A DNA stretch of 37,822 bases from Bradyrhizobium sp. CCH5-F6 (lineage in GTDB: Bacteria; Pseudomonadota; Alphaproteobacteria; Rhizobiales; Xanthobacteraceae): positions 1-37,822 of the forward strand of contig NZ_LSIC01000185.1 of the NCBI RefSeq assembly GCF_001556045.1. Direction: 5' to 3'. The notes beneath the pieces were generated by a model. The model made no database searches. It worked only from the letters and a program-made list of their open reading frames with translations, and had not been told where the DNA came from. The translations under genes and the position numbers were made by a program. Positions 8,738 through 16,275 of the stretch are shown here, in pieces. Every line of letters starts with the position of its first letter. Position 1 is the first letter of the stretch.

Positions 8738-9796
8738 ATGGCCTACACGGACGACCATATCGCGCTCGCCGCGGAATACGCGCTCGGCACGCTCGACGCC
8801 GAGGAGCGCGCGCAGGTCGAGACCATGATGGCGGTGGATGCGGCGTTCGCCGAGATCGTGCAGGCATGGTCCTATCGGCTCGGCGTGCTCAACCAGATGG
8901 TCGGCTCGGTCGAGCCGCGTCCGATCGTGTGGGAGAACATCAGGTCCGAGATCGCACGCACGGCCCTTGCGCATGAGCCGTCCGCGCTCGCCGAGCCTCC
9001 GCCGCCGCCCATACCGGAATTGCCCTCGCGAGAGACTGCGTCGTCAAAATCCTCGAGCGAGGATGAGCAGCCCCCGGAGACGACGCATCCCGAAGCCGGG
9101 TCGCCGGAGACGTCGCGTCCCGAGCCCGACGCGATACCCGACATCGCGCCGCAGTTCATCCCGCAGGTCCACGCGCCGGACCTCGACGTCGTCCGTGCGC
9201 CACAGACGGGCATCGTCGACGATGGCAATGTGATTCGTCTCGAACGGCGCGTGAAGCGCTGGCGCACCATCGCATCCGCCGTCGGCACGCTTGCGGCTGC
9301 GCTGCTCGTGACGCTGTCGCTCCAGATCTTCTATCCCGACGCGCTGCCGGGCGGCTTGCGTCCCGCGCCGCGCATCCAGACGGTGGAGGTGAAGACTCCG
9401 GCCGCGCCGCTCGCCGCCTCCGCGCAATACGTCGCGCTGTTGCAGGGTCAGGGCGGCGGCCCCGCCTTCATCCTCACCATCGACGGCGCGACGCGGAATT
9501 TCACGGTGCGGAAGGTCGGCGCGACGCCGGAGCCTGGCAAGAGCTTCGAGCTCTGGCTGATCTCGGACAAGCTGCCGCGCCCGCGTTCGCTCGGCGTCAT
9601 CGGCGCGAGCGATTTCACCGCGCGTCCGTTGCTCGCCTCCTACGATGCCGAGGTCGTCAACGGCGCGACCTACGCCGTCACCGTCGAGCAGGCCGGCGGT
9701 TCGCCGAACGGCGAGCCGAGCTCGGCCCCGGTGTTCTCCGGCAAGCTGATCGAGACCGTGCCGCCCACGCAGCCGCAGGCGCCCGCGCAGAAATAG
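8738..9796 (+). CDS. RskA-type membrane anti-sigma factor
   Basis: 352 residues. The N-terminal anti-sigma domain (about 1-75) contains AAEYALGTLDAEERAQVE, the usual start of RskA/ChrR-like proteins, and W44 and W65 of the family pattern. A Pro/Glu/Ser-rich linker (about 80-165) is much longer than usual. One transmembrane helix (about 177-199) precedes a C-terminal RskA domain with GKSFELWLISDKLPRPRSLGVI. It should hold the upstream ECF sigma factor at the membrane and release it on an envelope signal. The frame also opens at TTG 8735, but ATG 8738 is the better start. Confidence 0.88.
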   Translation: MAYTDDHIALAAEYALGTLDAEERAQVETMMAVDAAFAEIVQAWSYRLGVLNQMVGSVEPRPIVWENIRSEIARTALAHEPSALAEPPPPPIPELPSRETASSKSSSEDEQPPETTHPEAGSPETSRPEPDAIPDIAPQFIPQVHAPDLDVVRAPQTGIVDDGNVIRLERRVKRWRTIASAVGTLAAALLVTLSLQIFYPDALPGGLRPAPRIQTVEVKTPAAPLAASAQYVALLQGQGGGPAFILTIDGATRNFTVRKVGATPEPGKSFELWLISDKLPRPRSLGVIGASDFTARPLLASYDAEVVNGATYAVTVEQAGGSPNGEPSSAPVFSGKLIETVPPTQPQAPAQK

Positions 9797-9800
9797 GTGT

Positions 9801-9831
9801 GTAGCCCGGATGAGCGAAGCGACATCCGGGA
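9801..9831. repeat. Short palindromic intergenic repeat
   Basis: CCCGGATG (9805-9812) and CATCCGGG (9823-9830) flank AGCGAAGCGA. The GTAGCCCGGATGAGCGAAGCGA form is characteristic of dispersed repeats in Bradyrhizobium. Bases 9832-9870 hold a second, degraded palindrome (CATGTCGCTGCGCTCATG). The rest of the 230-base gap to the AraC gene shows nothing clear besides its ribosome site. Confidence 0.65.
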
Positions 9832-10026
9832 CTTGCGTTCTCGCATGTCGCTGCGCTCATGCAGGTCGGCGTGGCAATTGTCGCCACGGTCCATCTTCTC
9901 GTCGCGTCCCGACAAGCCCCGCCAAATCCGCCCCCAATTTGAACCTCACCGCGATTGCCGGCGTCAAATTCCCGGAATTTGCAGTGGGCGCCGCCGATCG
10001 CGATGCCGGAGAGGGCTAGAAATCAC

Positions 10027-10944
10027 ATGGATGCAGCGAGAACGCCGGGCATCTTCCTTCACCAATATGCGGGGTTGCCGCACGGCCCGGCGTTCGAGCA
10101 TTGGCGCGAGCGGGCCTTTGGCCCTTGCGGCCTGGATATCGCGCCGAGCCGCGGCGACAGCATCGATTGCCGGCTCCAGATCAGCGTCGTCGACAACATC
10201 GCGCTCGCCATTCCGGAAGGCGCCTCCGCGCAATATTCCCGCACGCAGAGCCACCTTGCCGACGGCAGCGACGATCTCGTCCTGATCGCGGCACATGCGG
10301 GGCTCGTCCGCGTCGGGCAGAACGGCCACACCGTCGAGCTCGCGCCCGCCCAGATGGTGCTCGTCGACATGAGCGTGGCCGGGACCGTCGGCCACACCGA
10401 TGAGGATCGTTTCACCAGCATTCGCATGCCGCGCCGCGCGCTGCTCGACGTCAATCCGCGCGCCGAGGACAAGCTTTCGCAGGTGCTCTGCGACGGTGCG
10501 GTCGCCGAGACCATCTTCCGCTACCATGCGCTCGCCGCCAACCAGGCGCCGCATCTCGATGCGGTGGGCCAGCGCCTGACGGCGCAGCATATGGTCGATC
10601 TCGTCGGTCTCCTGCTCGGCACAGATGCTGAGCATGCAAACCGCGCGCGCGGCCGGGGACAGGCGGCGGCTCGGCTCGATCTCATGCGCGCCGAGATCGC
10701 GGCGCGTTCCGGCCTCAGTCCGCGCCAGGCGCAGCGCCTGTTCGAGCAGGCCGGCACCACCTTCACCGAATTCGTGCTGGAGCAGCGCCTGCTCCACGCC
10801 CGCAAGCTGCTCGGCGATCCCCGCGCCAGGGCGCGCAAGATCAGCGACATCGCGCATTCCTCGGGCTTTGCCGATCTGTCCTATTTCAATCGCGCCTTCC
10901 GCAAACGCTTCGGCGCGACGCCTTCGGAACTGCGCGAGGCGTGA
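10027..10944 (+). CDS. AraC-family transcriptional regulator
   Basis: 305 residues. An N-terminal AraC-binding-like domain (about 20-195) is followed by a C-terminal AraC DNA-binding domain (about 205-305) with two helix-turn-helices: IAARSGLSPRQAQRLFEQ and the signature ISDIAHSSGFADLSYFNRAFRKRFGATPSELR. ATG 10027 follows GGAGAGGG at about 11 bases. Upstream in-frame codons at 9955 would add 24 residues unlike the family. The ligand is unknown. It lies 140 bases upstream of, and codirectional with, the flavoprotein gene at 11085, which may be its target. Confidence 0.9.
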   Translation: MDAARTPGIFLHQYAGLPHGPAFEHWRERAFGPCGLDIAPSRGDSIDCRLQISVVDNIALAIPEGASAQYSRTQSHLADGSDDLVLIAAHAGLVRVGQNGHTVELAPAQMVLVDMSVAGTVGHTDEDRFTSIRMPRRALLDVNPRAEDKLSQVLCDGAVAETIFRYHALAANQAPHLDAVGQRLTAQHMVDLVGLLLGTDAEHANRARGRGQAAARLDLMRAEIAARSGLSPRQAQRLFEQAGTTFTEFVLEQRLLHARKLLGDPRARARKISDIAHSSGFADLSYFNRAFRKRFGATPSELREA

Positions 10945-11084
10945 GCCGGCCCGGGTAATTTTGCCCTGCACCTCGCTGCTGCCGCAGTTGGTCCGTCCGC
11001 TCGAATGAGCTATATCTGGCTGCGGCGGATCGCTCGATCGCATATCGATCCCGCGGATGGATCTGTTCGAAAGGCGTAGGCGAG

Positions 11085-12302
11085 ATGGCGCGTATCGTCG
11101 TGCTCGGCGCCGGGTTTGCAGGCCTGTGGGCGGCCATCGGCGCGGCGCGCAAGCGCGAGGAGATCGGGGCGAGCCGCGACGTCGAGATCCTCCTCGTCGA
11201 CCGCAATCCCTATCACAACATCCGCGTACGCAATTACGAGGCCGACCTCGGCGAGGTCGCAATCCCGCTGCCGCAACTGCTCGATCCGATCGGCGTCAGA
11301 CATGGCATCGGCGAGGTCGAAGCGATCAATCCGGCGCGGCGCGAAATCTCGCTGGTCACGAGCGGCGGCGAGGAGACGCTGGGCTATGACCGCCTCGTGC
11401 TGGCGCTCGGCAGTGAGGTGATGCGCCCCGACATTCCAGGCCTTGCCGCGCACGCCTTCGACGTCGACACTTATGTGGCGGCGCTGCGTCTCGAGGATCA
11501 TCTCGTCTCGCTCGGACGCAGCGCGCCATCGCCGGGGCGTTCGACGGTGGTGGTGATCGGCGCCGGCTTCACCGGCATCGAGGTCGCTGCCGAGATGCCG
11601 GCCAGGCTGGCGCGTGCCGGCATCACCGGCAGCCGCCGCATCGTCCTGGTCGATTCCAATCCGGTCGTCGGCGCCACCATCGGCGCGCATGCGCGTCCCG
11701 TCATCGCGACGGCGCTCGCCTCGCTCGAGGTCGAGACACGGCTCGGTCTGCGCGTCACATCCGTCGAAGCGGCCGGCGTGCACCTGAGCTCGGGCGAGTT
11801 CATTCCGACGCAGACGGTGATCTGGTGCGCCGGCATGCGTGCGAGCCCACTGGCGGCGAGCTTTCCGGACGCGCGCGATCGTCTCGGGCGCATCCTCGTC
11901 GATCCCTTCATGCGGGTTGCGGATGTCGCTGGCGTGTTCGCGGCCGGCGACGTCGCCTCGAGCGTCATCGACGGGCTGCATCCGACCGTGATGTCCTGTC
12001 AGTTCGCGCGTCCGATGGGCCGCTTCGCCGGCCACAACGTGGTGGCCGATCTCGCCGGCCTGCCGATGCTGCCGCTGCGGATCGACTGGTACGTGACCGT
12101 GCTCGATCTCGGCGGCTGGGGGGCGCTCTACACCGAAGGCTGGGACCGCGAGGTCCGCGCCACCGGCGCCGCCGCAAAGGCGACCAAGGAGACCATCAAC
12201 CGCAGGCGCATCTATCCGCCGCTCACCGGCAGCAAGGAAGACCTGTTCGCCGCCGCCGCGCCGACCGTGCAGCCGCCGCCACCGACTTATGGGACGCGGT
12301 GA
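11085..12302 (+). CDS. FAD-dependent pyridine nucleotide oxidoreductase (NDH-2-like)
   Basis: 405 residues with two dinucleotide-binding folds. The N-terminal FAD motif is VVLGAGFAGLWAA (residues 5-17) and the NAD(P)H motif is VVVIGAGFTGIEVAAEMPA in mid-protein. VIWCAGMRASPLA and the C-terminal FAD-contacting GVFAAGDVAS complete the Pyr_redox_2 pattern seen in type II NADH dehydrogenases and related NAD(P)H:quinone oxidoreductases. There is no clear C-terminal amphipathic membrane anchor, and the tail is Pro-rich, so an NDH-2 role is uncertain. The GGCGAG before ATG 11085 is the likely ribosome site. A hairpin at 12366 follows. Confidence 0.85.
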   Translation: MARIVVLGAGFAGLWAAIGAARKREEIGASRDVEILLVDRNPYHNIRVRNYEADLGEVAIPLPQLLDPIGVRHGIGEVEAINPARREISLVTSGGEETLGYDRLVLALGSEVMRPDIPGLAAHAFDVDTYVAALRLEDHLVSLGRSAPSPGRSTVVVIGAGFTGIEVAAEMPARLARAGITGSRRIVLVDSNPVVGATIGAHARPVIATALASLEVETRLGLRVTSVEAAGVHLSSGEFIPTQTVIWCAGMRASPLAASFPDARDRLGRILVDPFMRVADVAGVFAAGDVASSVIDGLHPTVMSCQFARPMGRFAGHNVVADLAGLPMLPLRIDWYVTVLDLGGWGALYTEGWDREVRATGAAAKATKETINRRRIYPPLTGSKEDLFAAAAPTVQPPPPTYGTR

Positions 12303-12365
12303 AAATCTGTTTGAGGCTGGTTTGAGGACGACGGCTGAGCGTCTCGCGAGACACCCCAGACGTGA

Positions 12366-12394
12366 GAAAGCGCCCGTGGGGGGCGGGCGCTTTC
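12366..12394 (+). terminator. Hairpin terminator after the flavoprotein gene
   Basis: An 11-bp stem (GAAAGCGCCCG at 12366-12376 with CGGGCGCTTTC at 12384-12394) has a 7-base loop. There is no long T tract, but the TTT in the 3' arm and position 64 bases after the stop fit a terminator that could work from either strand, since a minus-strand gene ends at 12491. Confidence 0.7.
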
Positions 12395-12490
12395 CGTAGT
12401 CGACTTGGGGTTGGGGTCGTCTACATATCCACGTGGCGACTTTGGGGGGCTGGTAAAGAGCCGCGTGAATTCCTGAAACTCATGTCTCCC

Positions 12491-12694
12491 TTAGCGAACG
12501 AGTGACGTGTTCGCGCTGGTGATGGTGACCGGCTTGCCGGCCTTCATGACGCGTGCAGTCTGGGTGAGGCCCTCATCCGAGCTCGTCGCGCGCGCAGTGA
12601 TGCCAAGGCCCGCAACCGCGATACCGGCAACAAGCGCAACCACCACAATCTTGAGGTGGGTCGAGCGATCGGCGCTGTAGATCGAGTGGTTCAT
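12491..12694 (-). CDS. Small single-pass membrane or exported protein
   Basis: 67 residues. A hydrophilic N-terminus (MNHSIYSADRSTHLK) is followed by one hydrophobic helix (about 15-34, IVVVALVAGIAVAGLGITA) and a 33-residue polar tail with RVMKAGKPVTITSANTS. I recognise no domain. The start has GGAGG close upstream on the minus strand, so translation is credible. A possible EcfG-type promoter lies 76-101 bases upstream, which would place it in the general stress response (inferred). The segment could also be an uncleaved signal anchor. Confidence 0.7.
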   Translation of the reverse strand: MNHSIYSADRSTHLKIVVVALVAGIAVAGLGITARATSSDEGLTQTARVMKAGKPVTITSANTSLVR

Positions 12695-12769
12695 GGAAGC
12701 CTCCTGCCGCCATCTACCCGAAGTAGTCGCCAGCCAGTTCAGGCAGGTTCATGCTTCCGGTGCCCCAAC

Positions 12770-12795
12770 AACCTAGTATTGGGCGGATTCGTTCC
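12770..12795 (-). promoter_or_regulatory. Possible EcfG-type promoter (GGAAC-N17-GGTT)
   Basis: On the minus strand GGAAC (12795-12791) is followed after 17 bases by GGTT (12773-12770). The alphaproteobacterial general-stress sigma factor EcfG recognises GGAAC-N16/17-CGTT, so this has one mismatch in the -10 part. It would give a leader of about 70 bases for the 67-residue protein. Bases 12796-12940 hold an AT-rich stretch (around 12863-12880) and an 8-bp inverted repeat (GGCGCCCC 12900-12907, GGGGCGCC 12926-12933) of unknown role. Confidence 0.35.
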
Positions 12796-12941
12796 CAAGG
12801 GGCGATCACAAGAGCGTGAAAGGACGTGATAGATCGCGATCTGAACGGGGCCCTGATCGTTCGATTATATAATTATTTCAAAGCTGTAATGTGAATGCCG
12901 GCGCCCCTTTCGGGCTTTCATCGATGGGGCGCCGGGAACTC

Positions 12942-12990
12942 AAAAACCATTTGCCTGTGGCCGAAAAACACACGGCTTCTTAAGGCAAAT
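12942..12990 (-). terminator. Terminator of flhA
   Basis: On the minus strand the hairpin begins at the flhA stop codon. ATTTGCCT (12990-12983) pairs with AGGCAAAT (12956-12949), with an inner GCCG/CGGC stem, followed by GG and TTTTT (12946-12942). The stem plus T tract right after the stop codon supports a rho-independent terminator. Confidence 0.65.
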
Positions 12991-15131
12991 CAGATGCTTC
13001 CGACCGTTTTCAGCCTCGCCCTGGGGTGGATCTCGGCCTGCGACAGGACCGTCGTCTGGGCCCGGAACCGCTCGACGAGCGAGCGCACGAAGGGGCGAAT
13101 TGCCGCGGAGGTGACCAGCACCGGGGCCTCGCCCTCGCGGGCGGCCCGCTCGAAGGCCTCGCGCACGGCGGTCATGAACTCCGACAGTTTTGAGGGCTGC
13201 ATCGCGAGGCTGCGCTCCTCGCCCTGGCCGATGATGGACTCGGCAAAGGCCTGCTCCCATCGTGCCGACAGGGCGATCAGCGGCAGATAGCCGTTGTACG
13301 AGGTGTTTTGCGCGCAGATCTGCCGCGCCAGACGGGCGCGGACGTGCTCGACCATGGTCGCGGGATTGCGCGAGAAGGCGAGCGAATCGGCGATGCCTTC
13401 GAGGATGGTCGAGAGGTCGCGGATCGAGATGCGCTCGGCGAGCAGGAGTTGCAGCACGCGCTGGATACCGGAGACCGTGACCTGTCCGGGGACGATGTCC
13501 TTGACCAGCTCGCTCTGTTCCTTCGGCAGCTCCTTGAGCAGCTTCTGCACCTCGCCATAGGAGAGCAGGTCGGACATGTTGGCCTTGAGCAACTCGGTGA
13601 GATGGGTCGAGAGCACGGTCGCGGCGTCGACCACGGTGTAGCCCTTGAGCGATGCCTCTTCCTTGAGGCTGGCATCGACCCAGGTCGCCGGCAGGCCGAA
13701 GGTCGGCTCGGTGGTGTGGATGCCGGGCACCTGCACCTGGCTGCCGCCGGGATCCATGACCATGAACTGGTTCGGCCAGATCTTGCCCGTGCCGGCGTCG
13801 ACCTCCTTGATCTTGATGATGTAGGTGTTGGCCTCGAGCTGGACGTTGTCGAGGATGCGGACCGCCGGCATCACGAAACCCATCTCGATCGCGAGCGAAC
13901 GGCGCAGCGCCTTGATCTGCTCGGTGAGCCGGTCGGTGCCGTCGGGACCGTTGACCAGCGGCAGCAGGGCATAGCCGAGCTCGATCTTGAGGTCGTCGAT
14001 CTTGAGTGCGGCCGAGATCGGCTCTTCGGTCGCAGCGGCCCCCGGTACGCCGGGCTGACCAGCCACGGGTGCCGCCTTGGCGATTTCCTCGGCCCTGGCG
14101 GTGACACGGTTGCGGTTGCGGGCGTTCCAGGCCAGCGCGCCGGCGCCGGCGCCGAGCGCCAGGAAGGGGAGGGTCGGAATGCCCGGCAGGGCCGCCAGCA
14201 CCAGCATCACCGCCGAGGACATCGCGAGCGCCTGCGGATAGCCGGAGAATTGCTTCATCAGCGCCTTGTCGGCGGCACCGGAGACGCCGGCCTTGGAGAC
14301 GAGCAGGCCGGCCGCGGTCGAGACGATCAGCGCCGGCACCTGGGTGACGAGGCCGTCACCGACCGTCAGCAGCGTGTAGGTGCGGCCGGCGTCGGCGAAG
14401 GACATGCCCTGCTGCGCCACGCCGATGATCATGCCGCCGACGACGTTGATGAAGACGATCAAGAGGCCGGCGATGGCGTCGCCCCGGACGAACTTGGAGG
14501 CACCGTCCATGGCGCCGAAGAAGCCGCTCTCGTCCTCCAGCTCCTTGCGCCGCTCCTTGGCGACCTTTTCGTCGATCAGTCCGGCGGACAGGTCGGCGTC
14601 GATCGCCATCTGCTTGCCGGGCATGGCGTCGAGGTGGAAGCGCGCGGCGACTTCGGCGATACGGCCCGAACCCTTGGTGATGACGACGAAGTTGACGATG
14701 ATCAGGATGGCGAAGACGATGATGCCGATGACGAAATTGCCGCCCATCACGAAGTTGCCGAAGGCCTCGATGACGTGACCTGCGGCGGCCGTGCCCTCGT
14801 GCCCGTGCGACAGGATCAGGCGGGTCGAGGCCATGTTGAGCGACAGGCGCAGCATGGTCGAGATCAGGAGGACGGTCGGGAACGCGGAGAATTCCAGCGG
14901 TGCCTGGATGAACAGCGACGTCATCAGGATCAGGATCGAGAGCGTGATCGAGATCGCCAGGAACAGGTCCAGCACGATCGCCGGCAGGGGCAGGATCAGC
15001 ACCACCAGGATGGTGAGGACGCCGAGCGCCAGCGCGATGTCGCCGCGCTTGAGGATGGTGACGATCTCGTTGAACGAAGGGATGCCCGGCTTTGCGCTGC
15101 CTACGCCTTGACCCGCGGTGACGTCGACCAT
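12990..15131 (-). CDS. flhA: FlhA flagellar export gate protein
   Basis: 713 residues. The N-terminal half has about eight transmembrane helices with the FHIPEP-family cytoplasmic loop containing FHLDAMPGKQMAIDADLSAG and DAIAGLLIVFINVVGG. The C-terminal cytoplasmic domain (from about 360) binds chaperones and FliJ and contains ATWVDASLKEEASLKGYTVV and the SIRDLSTILEGIAD segment. The frame is open to 15233, but I choose ATG 15131. It has GGGGAGG eight bases upstream and gives the family N-terminus, while the extra 34 residues look non-coding. It works with FliI/FliJ, although its gene lies about 5.6 kb from fliI on the other strand. Confidence 0.95.
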   Translation of the reverse strand: MVDVTAGQGVGSAKPGIPSFNEIVTILKRGDIALALGVLTILVVLILPLPAIVLDLFLAISITLSILILMTSLFIQAPLEFSAFPTVLLISTMLRLSLNMASTRLILSHGHEGTAAAGHVIEAFGNFVMGGNFVIGIIVFAILIIVNFVVITKGSGRIAEVAARFHLDAMPGKQMAIDADLSAGLIDEKVAKERRKELEDESGFFGAMDGASKFVRGDAIAGLLIVFINVVGGMIIGVAQQGMSFADAGRTYTLLTVGDGLVTQVPALIVSTAAGLLVSKAGVSGAADKALMKQFSGYPQALAMSSAVMLVLAALPGIPTLPFLALGAGAGALAWNARNRNRVTARAEEIAKAAPVAGQPGVPGAAATEEPISAALKIDDLKIELGYALLPLVNGPDGTDRLTEQIKALRRSLAIEMGFVMPAVRILDNVQLEANTYIIKIKEVDAGTGKIWPNQFMVMDPGGSQVQVPGIHTTEPTFGLPATWVDASLKEEASLKGYTVVDAATVLSTHLTELLKANMSDLLSYGEVQKLLKELPKEQSELVKDIVPGQVTVSGIQRVLQLLLAERISIRDLSTILEGIADSLAFSRNPATMVEHVRARLARQICAQNTSYNGYLPLIALSARWEQAFAESIIGQGEERSLAMQPSKLSEFMTAVREAFERAAREGEAPVLVTSAAIRPFVRSLVERFRAQTTVLSQAEIHPRARLKTVGSI

Positions 15132-15352
15132 GGAAACTGCCTCCCCGCGCGACTGCCGTCCGCGCGCCCCAAACGTCTGCGCGGCGGCCGATGGGCCGCC
15201 GTTTCGAAAGTGAGGCACCGCACTGGCGTCCACGGGGTTCCTCCCGTTCTAACGCGGCCGACGACACTCGACTTCACCCGGCAATTTTTGCCCGGTGTAT
15301 GGTTAGCAAAGGGTTAACGGAGGGGCCGGTGGGGGTGTGCCGGGCCAAGTTC
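15132..15352. promoter_or_regulatory. flhA upstream region
   Basis: This part of the 332-base gene-free stretch between flhA and the CusF-like gene carries the flhA ribosome site, a CtrA-type box at 15303, and an 8-bp hairpin with one C-C mismatch around 15276-15297 (ACC-C-GGCAA and TTGCC-C-GGT). The remainder of the gap is the repeat at 15353-15454. I see no gene in it. Confidence 0.5.
15303..15318. promoter_or_regulatory. Near-consensus CtrA box upstream of flhA
   Basis: TTAG-CAAAGGG-TTAAC matches TTAA-N7-TTAA(C) with one mismatch and exact spacing. It lies 172 bases upstream of the flhA start. In Caulobacter the flhA homologue is a class II flagellar gene controlled by CtrA, which makes this location meaningful. 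Confidence 0.55.
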
Positions 15353-15454
15353 GTCATTCCGGGGCGCCCGACGGGCGAAACCCGGAATCCATCGGCCGGC
15401 GGCGTTGGTGGATGAATGGATTCCGGGCTCGCGCTACGCGCGCCCCGGAATGAC
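15353..15454. repeat. Nested intergenic inverted repeat
   Basis: Outer perfect 15-bp arms (GTCATTCCGGGGCGC, 15353-15367, and its complement, 15440-15454) enclose perfect 12-bp inner arms (CCCGGAATCCAT, 15381-15392, and its complement, 15416-15427). The GTCATTCCGGGGCGC type is widespread between genes in Bradyrhizobium. Whether it moves or folds as RNA is unknown. Confidence 0.85.
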
Positions 15455-15463
15455 AGGCGGCCC

Positions 15464-15766
15464 CTACCTCGCCTTCTGTATCTTGGTGACCGTGTAGCCC
15501 GACGTCGCCTCCTCGGCCTCGAAGGTCACCTTGTCGCCGACCTTCACCTGCTTGAGCATCGCTGCGTCCTTGACGCGATAGACCATGGTCATGGGCTCCT
15601 CCATGCCGAGGCTCTTGGCCGGTCCATGCCTGAGCGTGATCTTGCCGGCGCCTTCGTCGATCTTCTTCACCTCGCCGCTGATCGCGGCGCCCTCGGCTGC
15701 GAGGGCTCCAGCGGCAACGTTCAACGTCATCGCGAGCGCAGTAGCGATACGAATGATGCGGTTCAT
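15464..15766 (-). CDS. CusF-like periplasmic copper-binding protein
   Basis: 100 residues with a cleavable Sec signal ending in ALAAEG (about residue 24). The mature part is a small beta-barrel of the CusF family with SGEVKKIDEGAGKITLRH, the metal-site region LGMEEPMTMVYRV and the end strand DKVTFEAEEATSGYTVTKI. E. coli CusF binds Cu(I) with one His, two Met and a capping Trp. Here the His and the two Met of PMTM are present, but the Trp position appears to be Met. It is the last gene of the copper cluster and probably carries copper in the periplasm. Confidence 0.88.
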   Translation of the reverse strand: MNRIIRIATALAMTLNVAAGALAAEGAAISGEVKKIDEGAGKITLRHGPAKSLGMEEPMTMVYRVKDAAMLKQVKVGDKVTFEAEEATSGYTVTKIQKAR

Positions 15767-15781
15767 GCGGGTCTCCCTTCG

Positions 15782-16237
15782 TTACTTGACGGCGACGTGG
15801 CCGACCATGCCGTAGTCGCGGTGGTCGGGGATCAGACAGGAAAATTCGAACGTGCCGGCCTTGCTGAACTTCCAGAGGATCTCGGCGGTCTTGTTCGGCG
15901 CGAGCCGCACTCCATTGGGGTCGTCGTGCTCCATGTGCGGATGCTTCTTCATCTCCACCGCATGCGCGAGATTCTCCTTGGTCGTGGCGAGCAGGAATTC
16001 GTGGTCCTCCTTGCCGACATTGCGCAGCACGAAGCGGATCTGCTCGCCGCGTTTGACCTCGATGCGGGCGGGTGTGTAGTCCATCTCGTTCATCAGGATC
16101 TCGATGGTGCGGGCGGGCTTCTTGGGATCGCCGGGCTCGCCCGCCGAAAAGGTCATGTGGCCGTGCTTGTCGTGCGCAAAGGCCGGTGCGAGCGAAAGCG
16201 CCGCCAGCGAAAGCCCGAGCTTGATCGTGGTCTTCAT
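15782..16237 (-). CDS. Periplasmic cupredoxin (plastocyanin-like blue copper protein)
   Basis: 151 residues with a signal peptide ending at AFA-HD (about residue 21). The cupredoxin fold carries the type-1 copper ligands H79 (DHEF), C134, H139 and M144 in FSCLIPDHRDYGM. A His/Met-rich insertion near residues 92-105 (HAVEMKKHPHMEH) may bind extra copper. The frame extends to 16273, but ATG 16237 gives a clean signal peptide and has GGAG upstream. Such cupredoxins accompany multicopper oxidases in copper-resistance operons and may accept or donate electrons or buffer copper. Confidence 0.9.
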   Translation of the reverse strand: MKTTIKLGLSLAALSLAPAFAHDKHGHMTFSAGEPGDPKKPARTIEILMNEMDYTPARIEVKRGEQIRFVLRNVGKEDHEFLLATTKENLAHAVEMKKHPHMEHDDPNGVRLAPNKTAEILWKFSKAGTFEFSCLIPDHRDYGMVGHVAVK

Positions 16238-16275
16238 CGTAGTCTCCAGTTGGCGCTTCATCGAAACGCTCACAT

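Noticed and set aside
13308..15317. A 669-codon open frame on the plus strand opposite flhA
   Set aside because: It is exactly antisense to a well-supported flhA and its translation is Asp/Arg/Gly/His-rich without any domain, as expected for a shadow frame in high-GC DNA.
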